Shown here one piece after another: positions 11,443 to 24,000 of a DNA stretch of 64,000 nt. A program made the position numbers and the translations under genes. The DNA comes from Rebecca billardiae RCC1528. Lineage: Eukaryota > Haptophyta. The DNA is taken from contig OZ251240.1 in NCBI GenBank assembly GCA_965240325.2, positions 1,571,923 through 1,635,922 on the forward strand. Direction: 5' to 3'. Every line of letters starts with the position of its first letter. Position 1 is the stretch's first letter. Under the pieces are notes generated by a model, which ran no database searches, was not told where the DNA came from, and saw only the letters and a list, made by a program, of their open reading frames with translations.

Positions 11443-11845
11443 ATGCGCACGGCTGCTGCGCTCCTGGTGCTCCTCGCCGGTGTGGCCGCCGAGCTGGACC
11501 CTCGCCGGGACTCGCAACTAGGGCTGTCCAAAGTCGCGGGCCGCGCGCTGGCCGCTCCTGGCCGCCATCTCAGAGGTGCGCGCACGCCGGCATCCGGCGC
11601 GCGCGCGCGCGAGACGGCCGGTGCTCATGCGCCGTCTGCGCGCCGTGTGCCACCATCCGCCCGTCCGCCCCGGCGCGGGTGCGTTGTCGCGCAGGTGGGA
11701 GCAGCTTTGATGGGCAGGGCTGGGGTGGGCAGCAGCAGCATCCGCCCGGGCCGGGGCAGGGCCAGCCGCCCATGTATCAGCAGCCGTATCAGCAGCAGCA
11801 GTGGCAGCAGCAGCCGCCGCCGCAGCAGCAGCCGCAACAGCAGCC

Positions 11846-11909
<64 letters not shown>

Positions 11910-12415
11910 CCGCTCGCGCCGGCGCCACAGCAGATGGGCTGGCAGCAGGCCGGCGGCGGCGGCGGCGTGCTCCCGCCGCAGCCACAGCCGTCGTTCCTGC
12001 CGCCAGACCAGCCGCTGCCGCCGCAGCAGCAGCAGCAGCAGCTGGGTGGCGCGGCGATGGCGCCGCCGGGCGGACTCTTTGGCCAGCCGCCTGCCGCTGG
12101 CGCCGGCGGTGGCATCTTTGGGCCTCCGGCCGGGGCTGCGGACATGGGCGGCGCGCCGGCGCAGATGGGCGGCGTGCTCGGCGGCATGCCGGGCCAGCCT
12201 GCATGGGGCGGGCCCGGCGGCGACGGCGGCGGGCATGGGTCGCTGCTGACGCCGCAGCCGCCGGCGGCGCCCGAGCGGCCGCCGACGCCCGTGCACGAGA
12301 CCGAGGTCGACGGCTGCCGGCGCGCCGTGCTCGACTACTGGGACCCGCCGTCGCAGGCATCGGGCGCGGCCGCGGCGCAGCCGACCGCGCAGCCGCCGCC
12401 GGCGGGAGGAGCCGC

Positions 12416-12448
<33 letters not shown>

Positions 12449-13379
12449 GCCGCCGCAGCCGCAGCAGCCGCAGCAGCAGCCGCCGTACCATGGCCAGCCA
12501 TACCAGCAGCCCATGGGCGCGCAGCCGGACACGGGCGCGGCGGCTGCCAAGCCCAGCAGCGGCGGCGGCGGCGGTGGCTTCTTCTCAAGCATGCGCTCCA
12601 AGCTGGTCAAGGTGATCGCTGGGGACGACGACAAGCCGTCGCAGGGCGGCTCGGACGGGCGCGGCCCGGCGCAGCCGCCGATGGACGCGGGTTACGGGTA
12701 CGGCGGCGCGGGCCAGCCGTACGGCGGCGGGTACGCCGGCTACCAGCAGCCGCCGCCGCAGCCGCAGCAGCCGCCGCCGCAGCAGCCGCAGCAGCCGGGC
12801 GGCGGCTATGGCGGCGCTCAGCAGCCGGCCTATGCGCAGCCGTACGAGCAGCATCCGCCGCCGCACGCGCAGTACTACCCGCCCTCGGCGCAGCAGTACC
12901 CGCCACAGCCAGCCTCGGCGGGCGGCGGCGCCGGCCCGTACGGCGGCCCGCCGCCGCCTTACGGCGGCGGCGCCGTGGCCGGGCCATCGGCGTCGCCGAT
13001 CGGCGCGGCGGCCGCGCCGCTCGGCGCGCAGGGTGGCGCGTACGGTGCGCCGCCCCACGCGCCGTACCCCGGCGCCGGAGGCCTTGGCGGCGGCGCCGCC
13101 GCCGCCCCGCACGAGAGCCCCGGCTACAGCGCTCCGGCCGCTCCGGCGCAGCACGCGCCGTCGGCTGCGGACGCGCCGCCGAGCGCGGACGCGCGCGGCG
13201 GCGCGCCCGCGGACGGCGGCTCGGGCGCGGCGGCGGGGGACGACGGCGGATGGCCCCCGGAGCTGACGTCCCAGGAGCCAGCCGGGGCGGCGGGGTCGGA
13301 GGCGGCGGGCGGCAGCCCGCAGGCTCTGGGCACGGCGGAGCAGCCAGCCGGTGCTGCCGAGGACCGACAGTCCGGGTAG
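11443..13379 (+). CDS. Q/P/G/Y-rich low-complexity protein with signal peptide, two exons
   Basis: Exon 1 (11443-11575) encodes a clear signal peptide starting 'MRTAAALLVLLAGVAAEL'; an in-frame ATG at 11419 adds 8 residues. An intron at 11576-11694 (GTGCGC...GCGCAG, 119 bp) joins phase 1 to exon 2 (11695-13379) and creates a Gly codon at the junction. The product is ~605 aa. Exon 2 opens 'GGSSFDGQGWGGQQQHPP', followed by a 20-codon pure CAG (poly-Gln) run and Pro/Gln/Gly/Tyr tracts with recurrent 'YGGG' and 'QQPYQ' motifs. Two non-repetitive islands stand out: 'HETEVDGCRRAVLDYWDPP' and a basic amphipathic 'FFSSMRSKLVKVIAG'. It may be an extracellular matrix or scale-associated disordered protein. 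If exon 1 is not used, it would instead be a cytosolic prion-like protein. Confidence 0.62.
11847..11906 (+). repeat. (CAG)20 trinucleotide repeat encoding poly-Gln
   Basis: Twenty uninterrupted CAG codons in frame within the Q-rich gene. Shorter CAG runs lie around it and at 12416-12445. Length polymorphism is expected. Confidence 0.95.
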
Positions 13380-13746
13380 GCCTGGCACGCGGACTCGTGC
13401 GACGGTGACACGCCGCGGTCCTGCTGACGAGTGACGGCCGCGCGGGCCGTGACTGCGGACCGTACCGGTGGAGTGATGGACTCTGGCCGACGAGTGCTGA
13501 TGCTCAGTAGTGCGAATGATGATTTCACGCTCTAGAGCGGCATGCGTCGTGCGCCCCGAACAGGTCGACGCTGTCAATCGGGCGTATATCCTGGCACCGT
13601 GCTCAGCATCTAGATGAGTGAGCGGAAATCCGCCGATGCAGGGGGCGGCCTGCACGCCGCGTGCGTCCTGTGAAAATATCGGGGGAACGAAATAAATTAA
13701 ATGCGAATTCCGGCGAATAGGGCCACCAACACGGGTTCAAACGGGC
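13380..13746. other. Intergenic spacer before SNM1-type gene
   Basis: About 370 bp between a stop and the next start on the same strand. The last 100 bp include an A/T-rich stretch (13672-13705) that could be promoter. No gene seen. Confidence 0.45.
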
Positions 13747-15077
13747 GTGGCGATGGCCGACGACGCCGGGTGCGTGAAGAGGCGCCTGTCGCTCTCGCTC
13801 AAGAAGCGGAGGCGACGAGGCGACGCGGCGGCGGCGGTGGCGGGCGCCGACGTCGCCGCCACACGCGCATCCGCCCCGTGCGCGCCGCCCCGCGCCGACG
13901 ACGATGGCGGCGTCGCGGCGTGCACGCCGCACGCCCGAGCGGCGGCGAGCCTGGCGCCGCCGCCGTCGCCGCCGCTCGAGCTCTCCGCGGGCCCCGGCGC
14001 AGCCGTCGCGCGCGAGCGTGCGGAGGGGGTGGCCGCGCTGCCCTGCCCCGTGTGCTCCCTCGACCTCGGCCCCATGCCCGTCGAGCAGCGCACCGAGCAC
14101 ACCAACGAGTGCCTCGACAGCGCGGCCGAGCGCGCGGCGCCGGCGCCGCCGACGTCGTGCGAGCGAGCGAGCGGCCGGGCGGAGGGCGTGCCCGCGGAGT
14201 GCGCGTGCGTCGTCTGCGCCGTCGACCTCGGCGGCTACTCGCTCGCGCGCCGCATGGCGCACATCGAGCAGTGCCGGCGCGAGCGCGACGCGCATGCGGC
14301 CGCAGAGCGCGCGCGCGAGCTGCGCGGCGCCCTGGCGGCGCTCGTGCCGCCCGCGCCGCCCCCCCCGGCGGTGGACGGCGGGCGCGCTGAGGCGGGCGTG
14401 GCGCACACCGCCGCGCCGCGCGCCGAGGGCCCCGCCGCCGCGCCGCGCACGGCGCTCGACGAGCTGATGCGCGCGGCGCGCGCCGGCACGCTCAGTCCCC
14501 TGCGGCCAAACGGGCGGCGCGTCGGCGCGGGCGGCGCGGCGCGGACGCCGCCGGCGGAGCCCGCGGACGCGTTCGCCGCGCTGATGCGCGGGAGCGCGTG
14601 CGCGGCGAAGAAGGGGGCGCCGCCGCCGGGCGCTGGCGCCGCGCCGCGCGGCCGCGGCGGCGGCCGCGGCGGCGGCCGCGGCGGCCGCGGCCGCTGGCTG
14701 TTCCGAGCGCCGCGCGGCGCGGGCAGCGGCTGGGTGCCTCCGAGCAAGCGCGTCGACGGCACGCCGTTCGTGGTCGACGGGTTCCAGTGGGCGCACGGCG
14801 GGTGCGCGGACTACTTCCTCACCCACTTCCACGCCGACCACTACGGCGGGCTCAGCCGCGCGCTGCTCGAGCGGCCCGAGCTCGCGCGCGCGCGCGTGTA
14901 CTGCACCACGCCCACTGCGGCACTCGTGCAGCTACGGCTGGGCGTGCCGGCCGCTCGGCTGGTGTGCCTGCCGCTGGGCGAGGCGGTGGCGGTGCGCGAG
15001 ACGGGGGTGCGCGTCACCGCGCTCGAGGCCAACCACTGCCCCGGCGCCGCGCTGCTGCTCTTCGAGCTGCCCGCCGA

Positions 15078-15111
<34 letters not shown>

Positions 15112-15933
15112 AGCGCGCCACTTGCCGAGCCGGCCGCGGCGCCGCGCGTCGCGGTGCTCCACACGGGCGACATGCGCTGGCAGCCGTACATGGCGCGGTA
15201 CGAGGCGCTCGCGCCGTACGCCGGCGGCGGGCTGCGCACGCTCTACCTCGACACCACCTACTGCAGCCCGCACTACCGGCTGCCGTCGCAGGAGGCCGCC
15301 ATCGGCGCGGTGGTCGCGTGCGCGCGCGCGCACGCCGAGAGCGCGCGCACGCTGTTTGTGTTTGGGGCCTACTCGATCGGCAAGGAGCGCGTGGTGCTCG
15401 CGGTCTCGCGCGCGCTGGGCGTGCGCATCCACGTCGACCGCGGCCGGATGCGCGTGTACGAGGCCGCGCTCGGCGCCCAGCTCGACGTGCGCGCCGCCTT
15501 CACCACCGACCCGGCCGAGAGCCGCTTCCGCGTGCTGCCGATGGGCCACTTGCGCGCGGACCGGCTGCGCGCGCTCGTGGGCGGAAGCTCGCGCTGGGCG
15601 TCGGTGCTCGCGTTCCGCCCGACGGGCTGGGCGCACCAGCGCGGCGGCGGCGGCGGCGGCGGCGCTCGCGCGCCCATGCGCGTCACGCGCCGCGGGCGCG
15701 TCACGCTGTGCGAGGTCGCCTACTCGGAGCACTCGAGCTTTGACGAGCTGCGCGCGTGCGTGCGCGCGCTGCGGCCCGCGCGCATCGTGCCGACTGTCGG
15801 CGGCGCGGACGAGGGCAAGGCGGCGGCGATGGTCGCCGCGCTGCTGCAGCAGCAGGGCGGCGAGGGCGAGGGCGCCGCCGGGCCCTTTGGACCGCGCCGC
15901 CCTGGCATCAGTAGCGCGGCCGCCGGCCTCTGA
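13747..15933 (+). CDS. PSO2: SNM1/PSO2-family DNA interstrand-crosslink repair nuclease with two UBZ-like zinc fingers
   Basis: Predicted 728 aa, single exon. The N-terminus is basic ('KRRLSLSLKKRRRRG', likely nuclear localisation). Two C2HC fingers share one spacing, C-x2-C-x14-H-x3-C: Cys100/103-His118/Cys122 and Cys154/157-His172/Cys176. They resemble the UBZ4 ubiquitin-binding fingers of DCLRE1A, but two copies are unusual. The metallo-beta-lactamase domain has 'THFHADHYGG' (His360, His362, Asp364, His365), 'EANHCPGA' and 'LHTGDMRW'. It is followed by beta-CASP/DRMBL features 'YLDTTYC', 'GAYSIGKE', 'PTGW' and 'YSEHSSF'. Known family members are 5'-exonucleases that process crosslinked DNA in the nucleus. 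Gly/Arg and Ala/Gly loops interrupt the catalytic core, a local compositional habit. Confidence 0.94.
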
Positions 15934-16883
15934 GCCGAGCTGGCGACTGCTAGCCAGTCGGCTGCGGTCCGGGTCCGGGCCATCAGTGCTGATGACTGCT
16001 GACGGACGACGACTGCGCTAAAGACCCTTCAGGAAAGGGTCGTGTCGTGGCCCCACTGCGACCGCCCGGACGAGGTCGAGGGCCGCGCGGAATAGCAGTA
16101 GATAGCCGAATAGCTCATCCGTGACTGTGCGACGTCACGCGCCGCTGTTAGTGTTGGGCCTTCGGAGCGCCGCTAGTGATGTGAGGCCCTGGCTGGCAGC
16201 GCGTCGGAGCGCCCCATACCCACCATGCGGCCGAGTCGTACGGAGTAGCCAGCTCTCACGCCTCTCACGACAGCCTGTATTGGCAGCCACACCGTGAGCA
16301 TAACGCGGCAGCCATCGGAGCCGATCGTCATCACACACACCGTTCAAAATAGAAACATGGGAGCAGCTACGGGACGCATCCGCCACTCGTCTCTTCTCCG
16401 TACAGTCTACAGACGTCACAGCGTTGCGTGTTGCTGCTCCGGCGGCATCAGCACGCACTCACACCTACGGCTTCGGGCGTGCAAACTGGCAAAGAGCAGC
16501 GCGTGCAAGCTGTAGTTATATTATTGCGTTTCACTGAGTTGCGCAGATCGCGGCGCGTCGGCGGTGACGACAAGGTTAAGCTAAGGTATTAATAGTGGCA
16601 TAAGAGACGACGGGTGTCTGGATGACATACAGCATCGAGCATGCCGAAGCGGGCGCATGCCCTTCCAATTATTGCGGTGTCTACTTGCCCACCATCCACC
16701 CCGGCGGACGATCCGGCGATGGCCGCCGCGCGAGTCTACGCGCGCACATTACTGCTCATCAAATAATATAATAATATAACTGCTGCGCGCTTAACTGACG
16801 CACGCGACTGATATGACGAACTTACGTCGCGTATATATCAGATATATTAACAACGTGGTATGCAACGGGCAGGCGTCAGAGTC

Positions 16884-16941
<58 letters not shown>

Positions 16942-16957
16942 TAGTACTAGTTATTAT
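15934..16957. other. Intergenic, no supported gene; holds (TA)n array
   Basis: About 1 kb of lower-GC DNA between the nuclease gene and a transposable element. It contains the TA array 16886-16939 and short AT-rich patches (16740-16860). No reading frame with domain-like composition. Confidence 0.5.
16886..16939. repeat. (TA)n microsatellite
   Basis: About 27 TA dinucleotides, ending 18 bp before the inserted element that starts at 16958. Confidence 0.96.
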
Positions 16958-17856
16958 GGCCTGTTTTATTTCTACGAGAGCCCAACGGCGACATTCGCCA
17001 AAACGCGGTAAAATGGCGGCGGCTTGCCCGCTGGTGGTGGGTACCGGCGCGAATGCGGAGTAGTGATGGCACGTCGTTGGCGCATGTTCGTACTAGGGCG
17101 CTGAGCTGTAGCGAAGGGTGTTGCCAAGGCATGCTGCTTAGCCTTGCCATGGTGCTTCGCCATGACACAGAGGTCACTCGCAGCGCACGGCGGTGTGACG
17201 ATCGCCGCGCCGCGGCGGCAAACCGAGTTGCGGGCGCGCTGCGAGCTGCAAGCACTCTGCCTTGGCTGCGTCGCGCCCATGTCAGTTGGTGAACCAAGAC
17301 TGTTGAACGACAGATGGACTGCAAACGATACCAGCTCCACTCGCTCCGCCGCCCCTTCCTTGTCGAGCGTGAGATGTTTCCGTTGCGTGCGCTCGCACTG
17401 CAGCCTGCATTTGAACGTGGTCACGGCAGGTTGGTGGGCTGGTTGCTCAGGCCTCCTCGGCGTGGATGACGGTAAAGTGCGCACCCATGACGCGCGGAAA
17501 GGCCGTGCACACGCGTCCTCGCGCATCTGGCAGGCTGCAGTCTTGGCCAAGATGATGAGAACAAGCCTGCCAGTGCCTCGCCACGCGGGCGCGAGCGCGC
17601 ACAGAGATCTGGCTTCTGACCCGTGCTCTTCAGTGTACCTCGTGTGCGACGACGACGAGGCGGACGAGCGCCGCAACTGGATTCGTGCACTCACCGGTCA
17701 CCGAGGAGTGCACGAATCGCATTCCTCACGCACGTGGGGGCCGCCATCGGCCGTGAGAGGTACACTGAACGGGGCGTGACATCGATTCCCACTGGCGGGC
17801 ACGGGTTTGTCGCCGTGACATAGTAAATGGAATCTGGTAGAACTATAAAACAGGCC
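16958..17856. mobile_element. Element M1 copy 1: non-autonomous DNA transposon with TIRs and TTAT target duplication
   Basis: The left end reads GGCCTGTTTTAT and the right end is its exact reverse complement; after a 2-nt offset the match continues (TTCTAC). The element is bounded by the same 4-bp TTAT at 16954-16957 and 17857-17860. At 899 bp it is MITE-like, and I see no transposase. A diverged inverted copy lies at about 36752-37652. The interior contains a 13-bp-arm hairpin at 17680-17718. Open frames inside (for example 16972-17694, minus) are not preserved between copies, so I do not call a gene. Confidence 0.82.
17680..17718. other. Hairpin inside element M1 (copy 1)
   Basis: Arms GATTCGTGCACTC (17680-17692) and GAGTGCACGAATC (17706-17718) are perfect reverse complements around a 13-nt loop. 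The copy in the second element (36881-36919) differs at one pair, changed on both arms. Confidence 0.85.
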
Positions 17857-18039
17857 TTATTGACGACTACCGTCACGGTACGCGACCGGACGACTCCTGG
17901 TCATCAGATCGGCGGACTGACTACGACTACGATATGCACTCAGTGACTGTGAGCGCTGACGACGCGCTGAGGATGGCGCTGCAATAGCCTCACGGTGGTC
18001 AGAGCCTTGGCGCGCGCGCCTTCTGTGCGCGCTCATGAA

Positions 18040-21000
18040 TCACGCCGGCGCCGGCTTGGCCGGCGGCTCGAGCCGCGCGCCGCAGCCAAACGCGCGGCAC
18101 ACGCCGATCTTGCGCAGCTCCGAGATGAAGATCTTGACCCAAGGGTAGCCGAGCATCACGGGCAGCGCCATCAGCAGCCACGCCGCGACGAGGTACGTGA
18201 AGTCGTCCGGGTCCACGGGCACGTCGCTCACGAGCGGGAGCAGCGTCTTGTACCTGTGCGCGCGCGCGGGCGCGCGCGGCGCGCGCGCGTGAGCGTCGCC
18301 GCGTCGCCGGCCGGGCGCGCGCGCGCGACGGTCGCGCTGGCGGGCCGTGCCGCGCGCACCACTGCGCGAAGATGAGCGCGATCGCGACGAGGAAGATGCC
18401 CATCTTGATCTGCACGATCTCGGGCGGGTGGGGCAGCTCGACGCGCGTCGTGTCGATCGTCGCCTGGAAGACCGTAATGGTCTGCACGTTGCACAGCTTG
18501 GCCTTGAGAAGCTTCCACGTCTCGTCGATGAAGACCTGCACGCCGCAGAAGGTGAAGCACAGCGCCATCTGCGTCTGCCGCCACACGTGCAGCAGCGGCC
18601 GCGCGAGCCACGGGTTGCAGTGCGGCGTGTTGAAGAGGAGGCAGTACTGCAGACCCCACACGGCCAGCTTGATCAGCCCGAGCGCGACAGGCAGCACCGG
18701 CATCGCGATCACCTTGAGCTGCACGCCGCTGCTCGGCGCGGCGCGGCGCGGGGCGGGGCGGCGCGCGTGAGCCGCTCGCGCGCTAGGCTGCGGTGCCGGC
18801 CGCGCGCGGAGGGGCCGGCCGCGGCGCGCTGTGCGCATGTGCTTTTTGGGGCTGCTTTTTGGGGGGGGGGGGGGGGGGCGCGCGGCGCGCTCTGCGGCGC
18901 ACAAGGAGAAGCAGGCCATCAGGATCAGCGGGAAGCCGGAGACGTTGACCGCGAGCACGGTGGTGAAGACGGTGCGCATCTTGAGGTCGAGCTTGCGGTT
19001 CCACAGCGGGTTGTACCGCCAGAGGATCTGCAGGTTGCCGTGCGCCCAGCGGCAGCGCTGGCGGAACGCCGAGCGGATCGTGTCGGGCGCGAGCCCGCGC
19101 GTGAACGTGCGAGGGTAGTAGAGCGCGCGGTAGCCGGCCGTGTGCAGCCGAAGGCAGATCAGCGTGTCTTCGGTGAGGCAGTTGGTGGGGAAGCCGCCGA
19201 CGGACTCGACGGCCGCGCGCGAGAAGATCGCGTTCGTGCCTGCGCGGCCGGGCGGCGCGCGGTTGGGCCGCGCGGCGGGGCGAGCTGAGCGTGTGTGCCG
19301 CGCGGCCGTGCGCTCGCCCGCCCGGCCGGGCGCGCGCGCGCGCGCGCGCGCGCGCACGCGCGCACACAGCCGCCGCGCGCACCGAGGAAGAGCGCCTGGT
19401 CCGTCGCGTCGAGCGCGGGCTCCCACGTGTCGTACATCATGTCCTGCCGGTGGCCGAGCGGGTCGAGCGGCGGCGCGTCGCCAAAGACTTGGCGCGTGGC
19501 GATGAAGGCGACCGAGCGGTCGGCGACGACGCGGAGGGGCGGCGCGGAGGGCTCGGCCGCGGCGCCCGCGCCGCCTCGGCCGTCGCGCGTCGGCGGCGTC
19601 GGCCCGCCGTCCGCGCCCGTCGTCGTCGCCGTGGTGGGCAGGTGCACCACGTGGAGCATGGCGGGGAGCATCTCCTGCACGAAGAGGCCGTGCGGCACCA
19701 TGTCGCAGTCGAAGAGGACGAAGAACTCCCAGTCGAAGCCGTGGTCTGTGCTCTGCAGCCAATGGTTCATGTTGCCCGCCTGCGCGCGGGAGGTCGGGAG
19801 GACAGGGGCGGGCGCGTCGGGTGCGCGCGCCCGTCCCGCCCTCGCGTGCGCGCGCGGCGTGCGGCGCGCGCACCTTTGCGTGCGAGTTGTCCGGCCGCCA
19901 GACCACGTCAAACCCAGGCCGCTTCTCCTCGGGCAGCCAGCCGCCCGTGTGCAGTTGGAAGCACTCGCGGTACGCCTCCAGCATCACCGCCTTGCGCGCG
20001 TCGCGCACGGGCCTGCGCGGGGGGCGGGGTGCGTGGGGTGGCGTGGGTGTTGGGGTTGGTGGTGGCGGCGTGCCAGCGCGTCAGGGCGCGCGCGCGCGCG
20101 CGCACTGGTTCTGGTTGTCGTCGAGCAGGAAGACGTGGAGCCGGCTCGGCGGGTAGACCTGACGCAGGCACGCGGCGATCGTCTTGGCGATGATGTCGTC
20201 GGGCTCCTTGTAGCACGGCACGACGATGGCGACCTTGGGCCACTCGGACTTGGGGAAGAGGCCGCGCCGGGCGTGCGCGCGCGGCGGCTGCGCCGAGCCC
20301 GCGCCGGGCGCGGGCGCGGGCGCGGGCGCGCCGCCGCGCGGCGCGCGGCCGACGTGCGCGTCTGGGCGCGCGAGGCTCGGGTGCAGCGGCGCGAGCGCGT
20401 TGAGCGCGATGTTGTGCCGCTCCTTGGGCTCGGCCATCGTGGTGATGAAGCCGCAGAAGAAGGCGGTGAGGTAGAACGTGATGAACGAGAGCACCAGCGC
20501 CACCGGGTCGAGCGGCGCCTGGTGCCACAGCACCCACTGCTCCCACACGAACGAGCACGAGATGAGCGTGACGTGCAGGCCGGTGAGCGAGAGGTACACG
20601 TTGCGCCGGAGGTTGGAGACGACGGGGGCGTGCATGGTGAGGCGCGCGGGCAGCGTGGGCGGCGCGTGGACGGCCTTGGCCTTCCACTCCGAGAGGAAGA
20701 GCGCGTTCGACTGCTGGTGCGCCACGTACTGCTTCCGCTGCCAGAAGCCGCGCCACGCCGCCTGCAGCCGCGCGGCCGCGCGCACGCGCAGCGCTAGCAC
20801 CGCCGCGTGCGCGCCGAGCGCGTGGCCCGGCTGCCCGGCGGCGGCGGCGACGTCGTCGGGGTAGGCGGCGGCGTCGGGCGCGGCGGCGGCGGCGGCGGCC
20901 TCCACCGCCGCGCGCCGCGCCTCGGGGCTCATCCGCTGCGCGTTGGCGAGCAGCAGCGCCGCCTGCCGCCGCCGGCCGGGCGCGGGCGCGAGCGCGGTCC

Positions 21001-24000
21001 GCGGCACGAACGCGAGCACGATCGGGAGGAAGCCGAGGGAGAAGACGGCGCCGACGGCGATGACGATGAACATGAGCGTCATGAGCAGCCGCATCGCCGC
21101 CCACCGCGCCCAGAGGAACGGCAGCACCACGAACAGCGTCGTCACCGCGGACGCGAGCACGGCCGAGCCGACCGACTCGATCGTCTTCACGACGCGCCGC
21201 GTCGCGGTCGCGCCGACGCGCGTCGCCATGAACTTGGAGGCGATGTGGATGTGGTAGTCGACGATGAAGCCGACGCCCATCTGGAGCATCACGGCGGAGA
21301 GGAAGTGCAGGTGCATCGAGAAGTACTTCATCACGCCGAGGATGATCACGTTGCACAGCGCAAGCGAGAGCAGGCATATCAGGGAGACCAGCAACGCCTC
21401 CCACACCGAGTAGCCGAGGACGAGGCCAAAGGTGACGGCGGCGGCGGCGAGGGTGCAGCGGAGGAGCGCGCGGCGCACGTCGGCGCGCATCGTGACGTAC
21501 TGCTGCAGCCCGAGCCACGACTGCGCCACCGGCGCCGCGTCGAGCGCCCCCTTGTGCGACGCGACCTCCGCCTGCACCGTGAGCATCGCGCGCAGCTCGC
21601 ACTCGTGCCGCGACTCGCCGTCGGTCTCGTCGTCGTCGCACGGCGCGAGCTTGAGCGGGATGCGCAGCGCGCAGACGACGGCGGAGGCGGCGCCGCCGGG
21701 GAGCGCGTCGACGGCGGCCGTGCTCAGCATCGCCGACGGCCCCGCCGCCAGCGCCGACGCGCAGTCTGCGCGCGCCGCCGCGCCGCCCGCGTCCGCGTCG
21801 GCGGCCGCGATCGCATCCGCGGCGCCCGCGGCGGGCGGCGGCGGCGCGGAGCGGCGCGCCCAGGCGAGGTTGGCGGCGTTGTGCTCGTGCTTCGGCTCCG
21901 TCAGGTACGCGCGCAGCGCGACGGAGAAGGCGGCGACCGCGTCGTACTCGGCGACCGCGCCGCCGCCGCCGCCGCTGCTGTGTGCTGCGGCCGCCGGCAG
22001 CGCGGCCGTCGGCGGCGGCGCGGTGCCGTTGGCGGCGGCGTACCCGTCGACGAACTGGAGGAGCCAGGGCGAGACCGAGTCGACCGCGCTCGACGCCTTC
22101 ACCGCACCCACCACCTCGCGCAGCTGCGCCTGGTACCCAAACTCGTGCGCGCCGCCGCCCTTCACGTACACGTACGCCCACTCGCCCTGGTTGAAGCACT
22201 CGCGCGAGTGCGCGTCAAAATCGATCAGGTAGGAGCCCGCCTTGGCGAGGCCGGCGACGTCGATGCCGAGCGGGACCTCGCCCGCGGTGAGGTCGGTCGC
22301 GCAGTACGTGCAGATCAGCAGGATCGTCACCAGCGGGATGAACGTGTAGTGCGTGAGCACCTGCGCCCAGATCGGCGGCGTGCGCCCAAAGTAGCGCGCG
22401 AGCCGCGCGGGCGACGCCTTGGCGCCGTACCGCGCGTCGGCGTACGGCTCGGCGAAGATGGGCGGGAGCTCGGGGGCGAGGGCGCGCGCGTGCGCGGCGG
22501 CGGTGGCCGGCTCCTCGTCCTCCTCCGCCTCCGCCTCCCCCGCGCCGCCGCGCGCCGCGAGCTCGTTGAGCGCGAGCGGCGAGGGCGCGGCCGCGTGCGC
22601 GGCCGCGGCGCGCTGCGCGTCGCGCGCCGCGCGGTGGCCCGCCTCTTCGGCGGCGTAGCGCGGGCCGAGGACGAGCGCCATCGCCGCGCCGAAGACGGCG
22701 ACCTGCAGCCCAAAGTCGAGCAGCGCGATCAGCGCGGAGAGCCAGCAGAACGACTGGATCGCCAGCACCGAGCTCGTCGCGCCGCCGATCACGAACACGA
22801 CAAAGCTCGTGAGCGACGTGCAGAGGCACGAGATGCCCGCCGACTCGAACGCGAGCTGGATGTGCTCGAGCAGCTGCGGGCGCGAGCCGTGCGCGGCGCG
22901 GCGCACCTCGGAGAAGGCGGAGAGCAGCACGAACATGTCGTCCAGCCCGTACCCCATCGCGAGCAGCGGCGCGGCGAGCCACATCGGCGAGATGGTGAGG
23001 CCACACAGCGCCATCGCGACGAGCGCGCCCGTGATCGACAGGCAGATGGCGCAGATCTCGAGCAGCAGCAGCTGGCACGCCTCCGAGGCGCGCAGGTTGT
23101 GGTTGCGCGCCATGTAGAGCGGCACCGCGCCGAGGATCATCGGCAGCCAGTACAGCGTGAGCACCAGGTCGTCCCAGCTCATCCCCGACAGCTCCGCGTC
23201 GTACGAGCCGGGCACGACCGAGTCGACGCGGATGTGCTCGTAGCGGCCGTGCAGCGTCGAGCGTTGGAACGCGTCGGCCCACGCGCTCGCGTTGGGGCCG
23301 GGCTGGAGCTGGTAGACGAAGCGGAGCATGCGGAAGGTGGCCATGTTCTGCGCCGGCAGCTTCTCCATGCACCCGAGGTAGTCCGCCATCGCCAGGTCCA
23401 GCCCGCCCGAGCCGGTGGCCGCGTGGATGGCCGCGCGGATCATCGGCACCGCCGCGGACATGTGCGACGGCGACGGCGCCGTGTTGTTCCACAGCGTGAA
23501 GATGGAGGAGGGGAGGCACTGCGCGCCGGGGGCGGCGCGGTAGCACACGTCCTCAAAGTCCGGGCCGGTGCGCGCGCTCGCGCCGCGCACGCTGCGCTGC
23601 GTGCGCAGCCGCTCGTCCAGCTGCACCGCCTCGATGATCTGCGGCAGTTGAGTCATCGAGTCGCCCTCGGCGGACGAGACGATGGCGACGGCGGTGAGCG
23701 GCTCCTCGAAGAGCGAGGTGTACGCGTCGAACTGCACGGACGTGCCCTTCGGCACCCACAGCCGCGTCGAGTCCGACTCGACCACGATCCGCACCATCCC
23801 CGTCGCGAGCAGCAGCGCGCAGAGCAGCGCCGCGAGGAAGCAGCAGCCGAGCACCGCGCGCGGCCGCTCGGCGGAGAAGCGGCCGAGGCGGCCGATGAGC
23901 GAGGAGAGGCGCGGGCCGAACGGGTGCGTCGAGCGCCGCCGCCCGCCCAGCGAGCGCGGCGAGGAGAAGGGCGCGCGCGCGCCCGGCGGCGCGCGCGCCG

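Noticed and set aside
16972-17694. 240-residue minus-strand frame in element M1
   Set aside because: The homologous region in copy 2 is broken into short frames by indels, so coding is not conserved.
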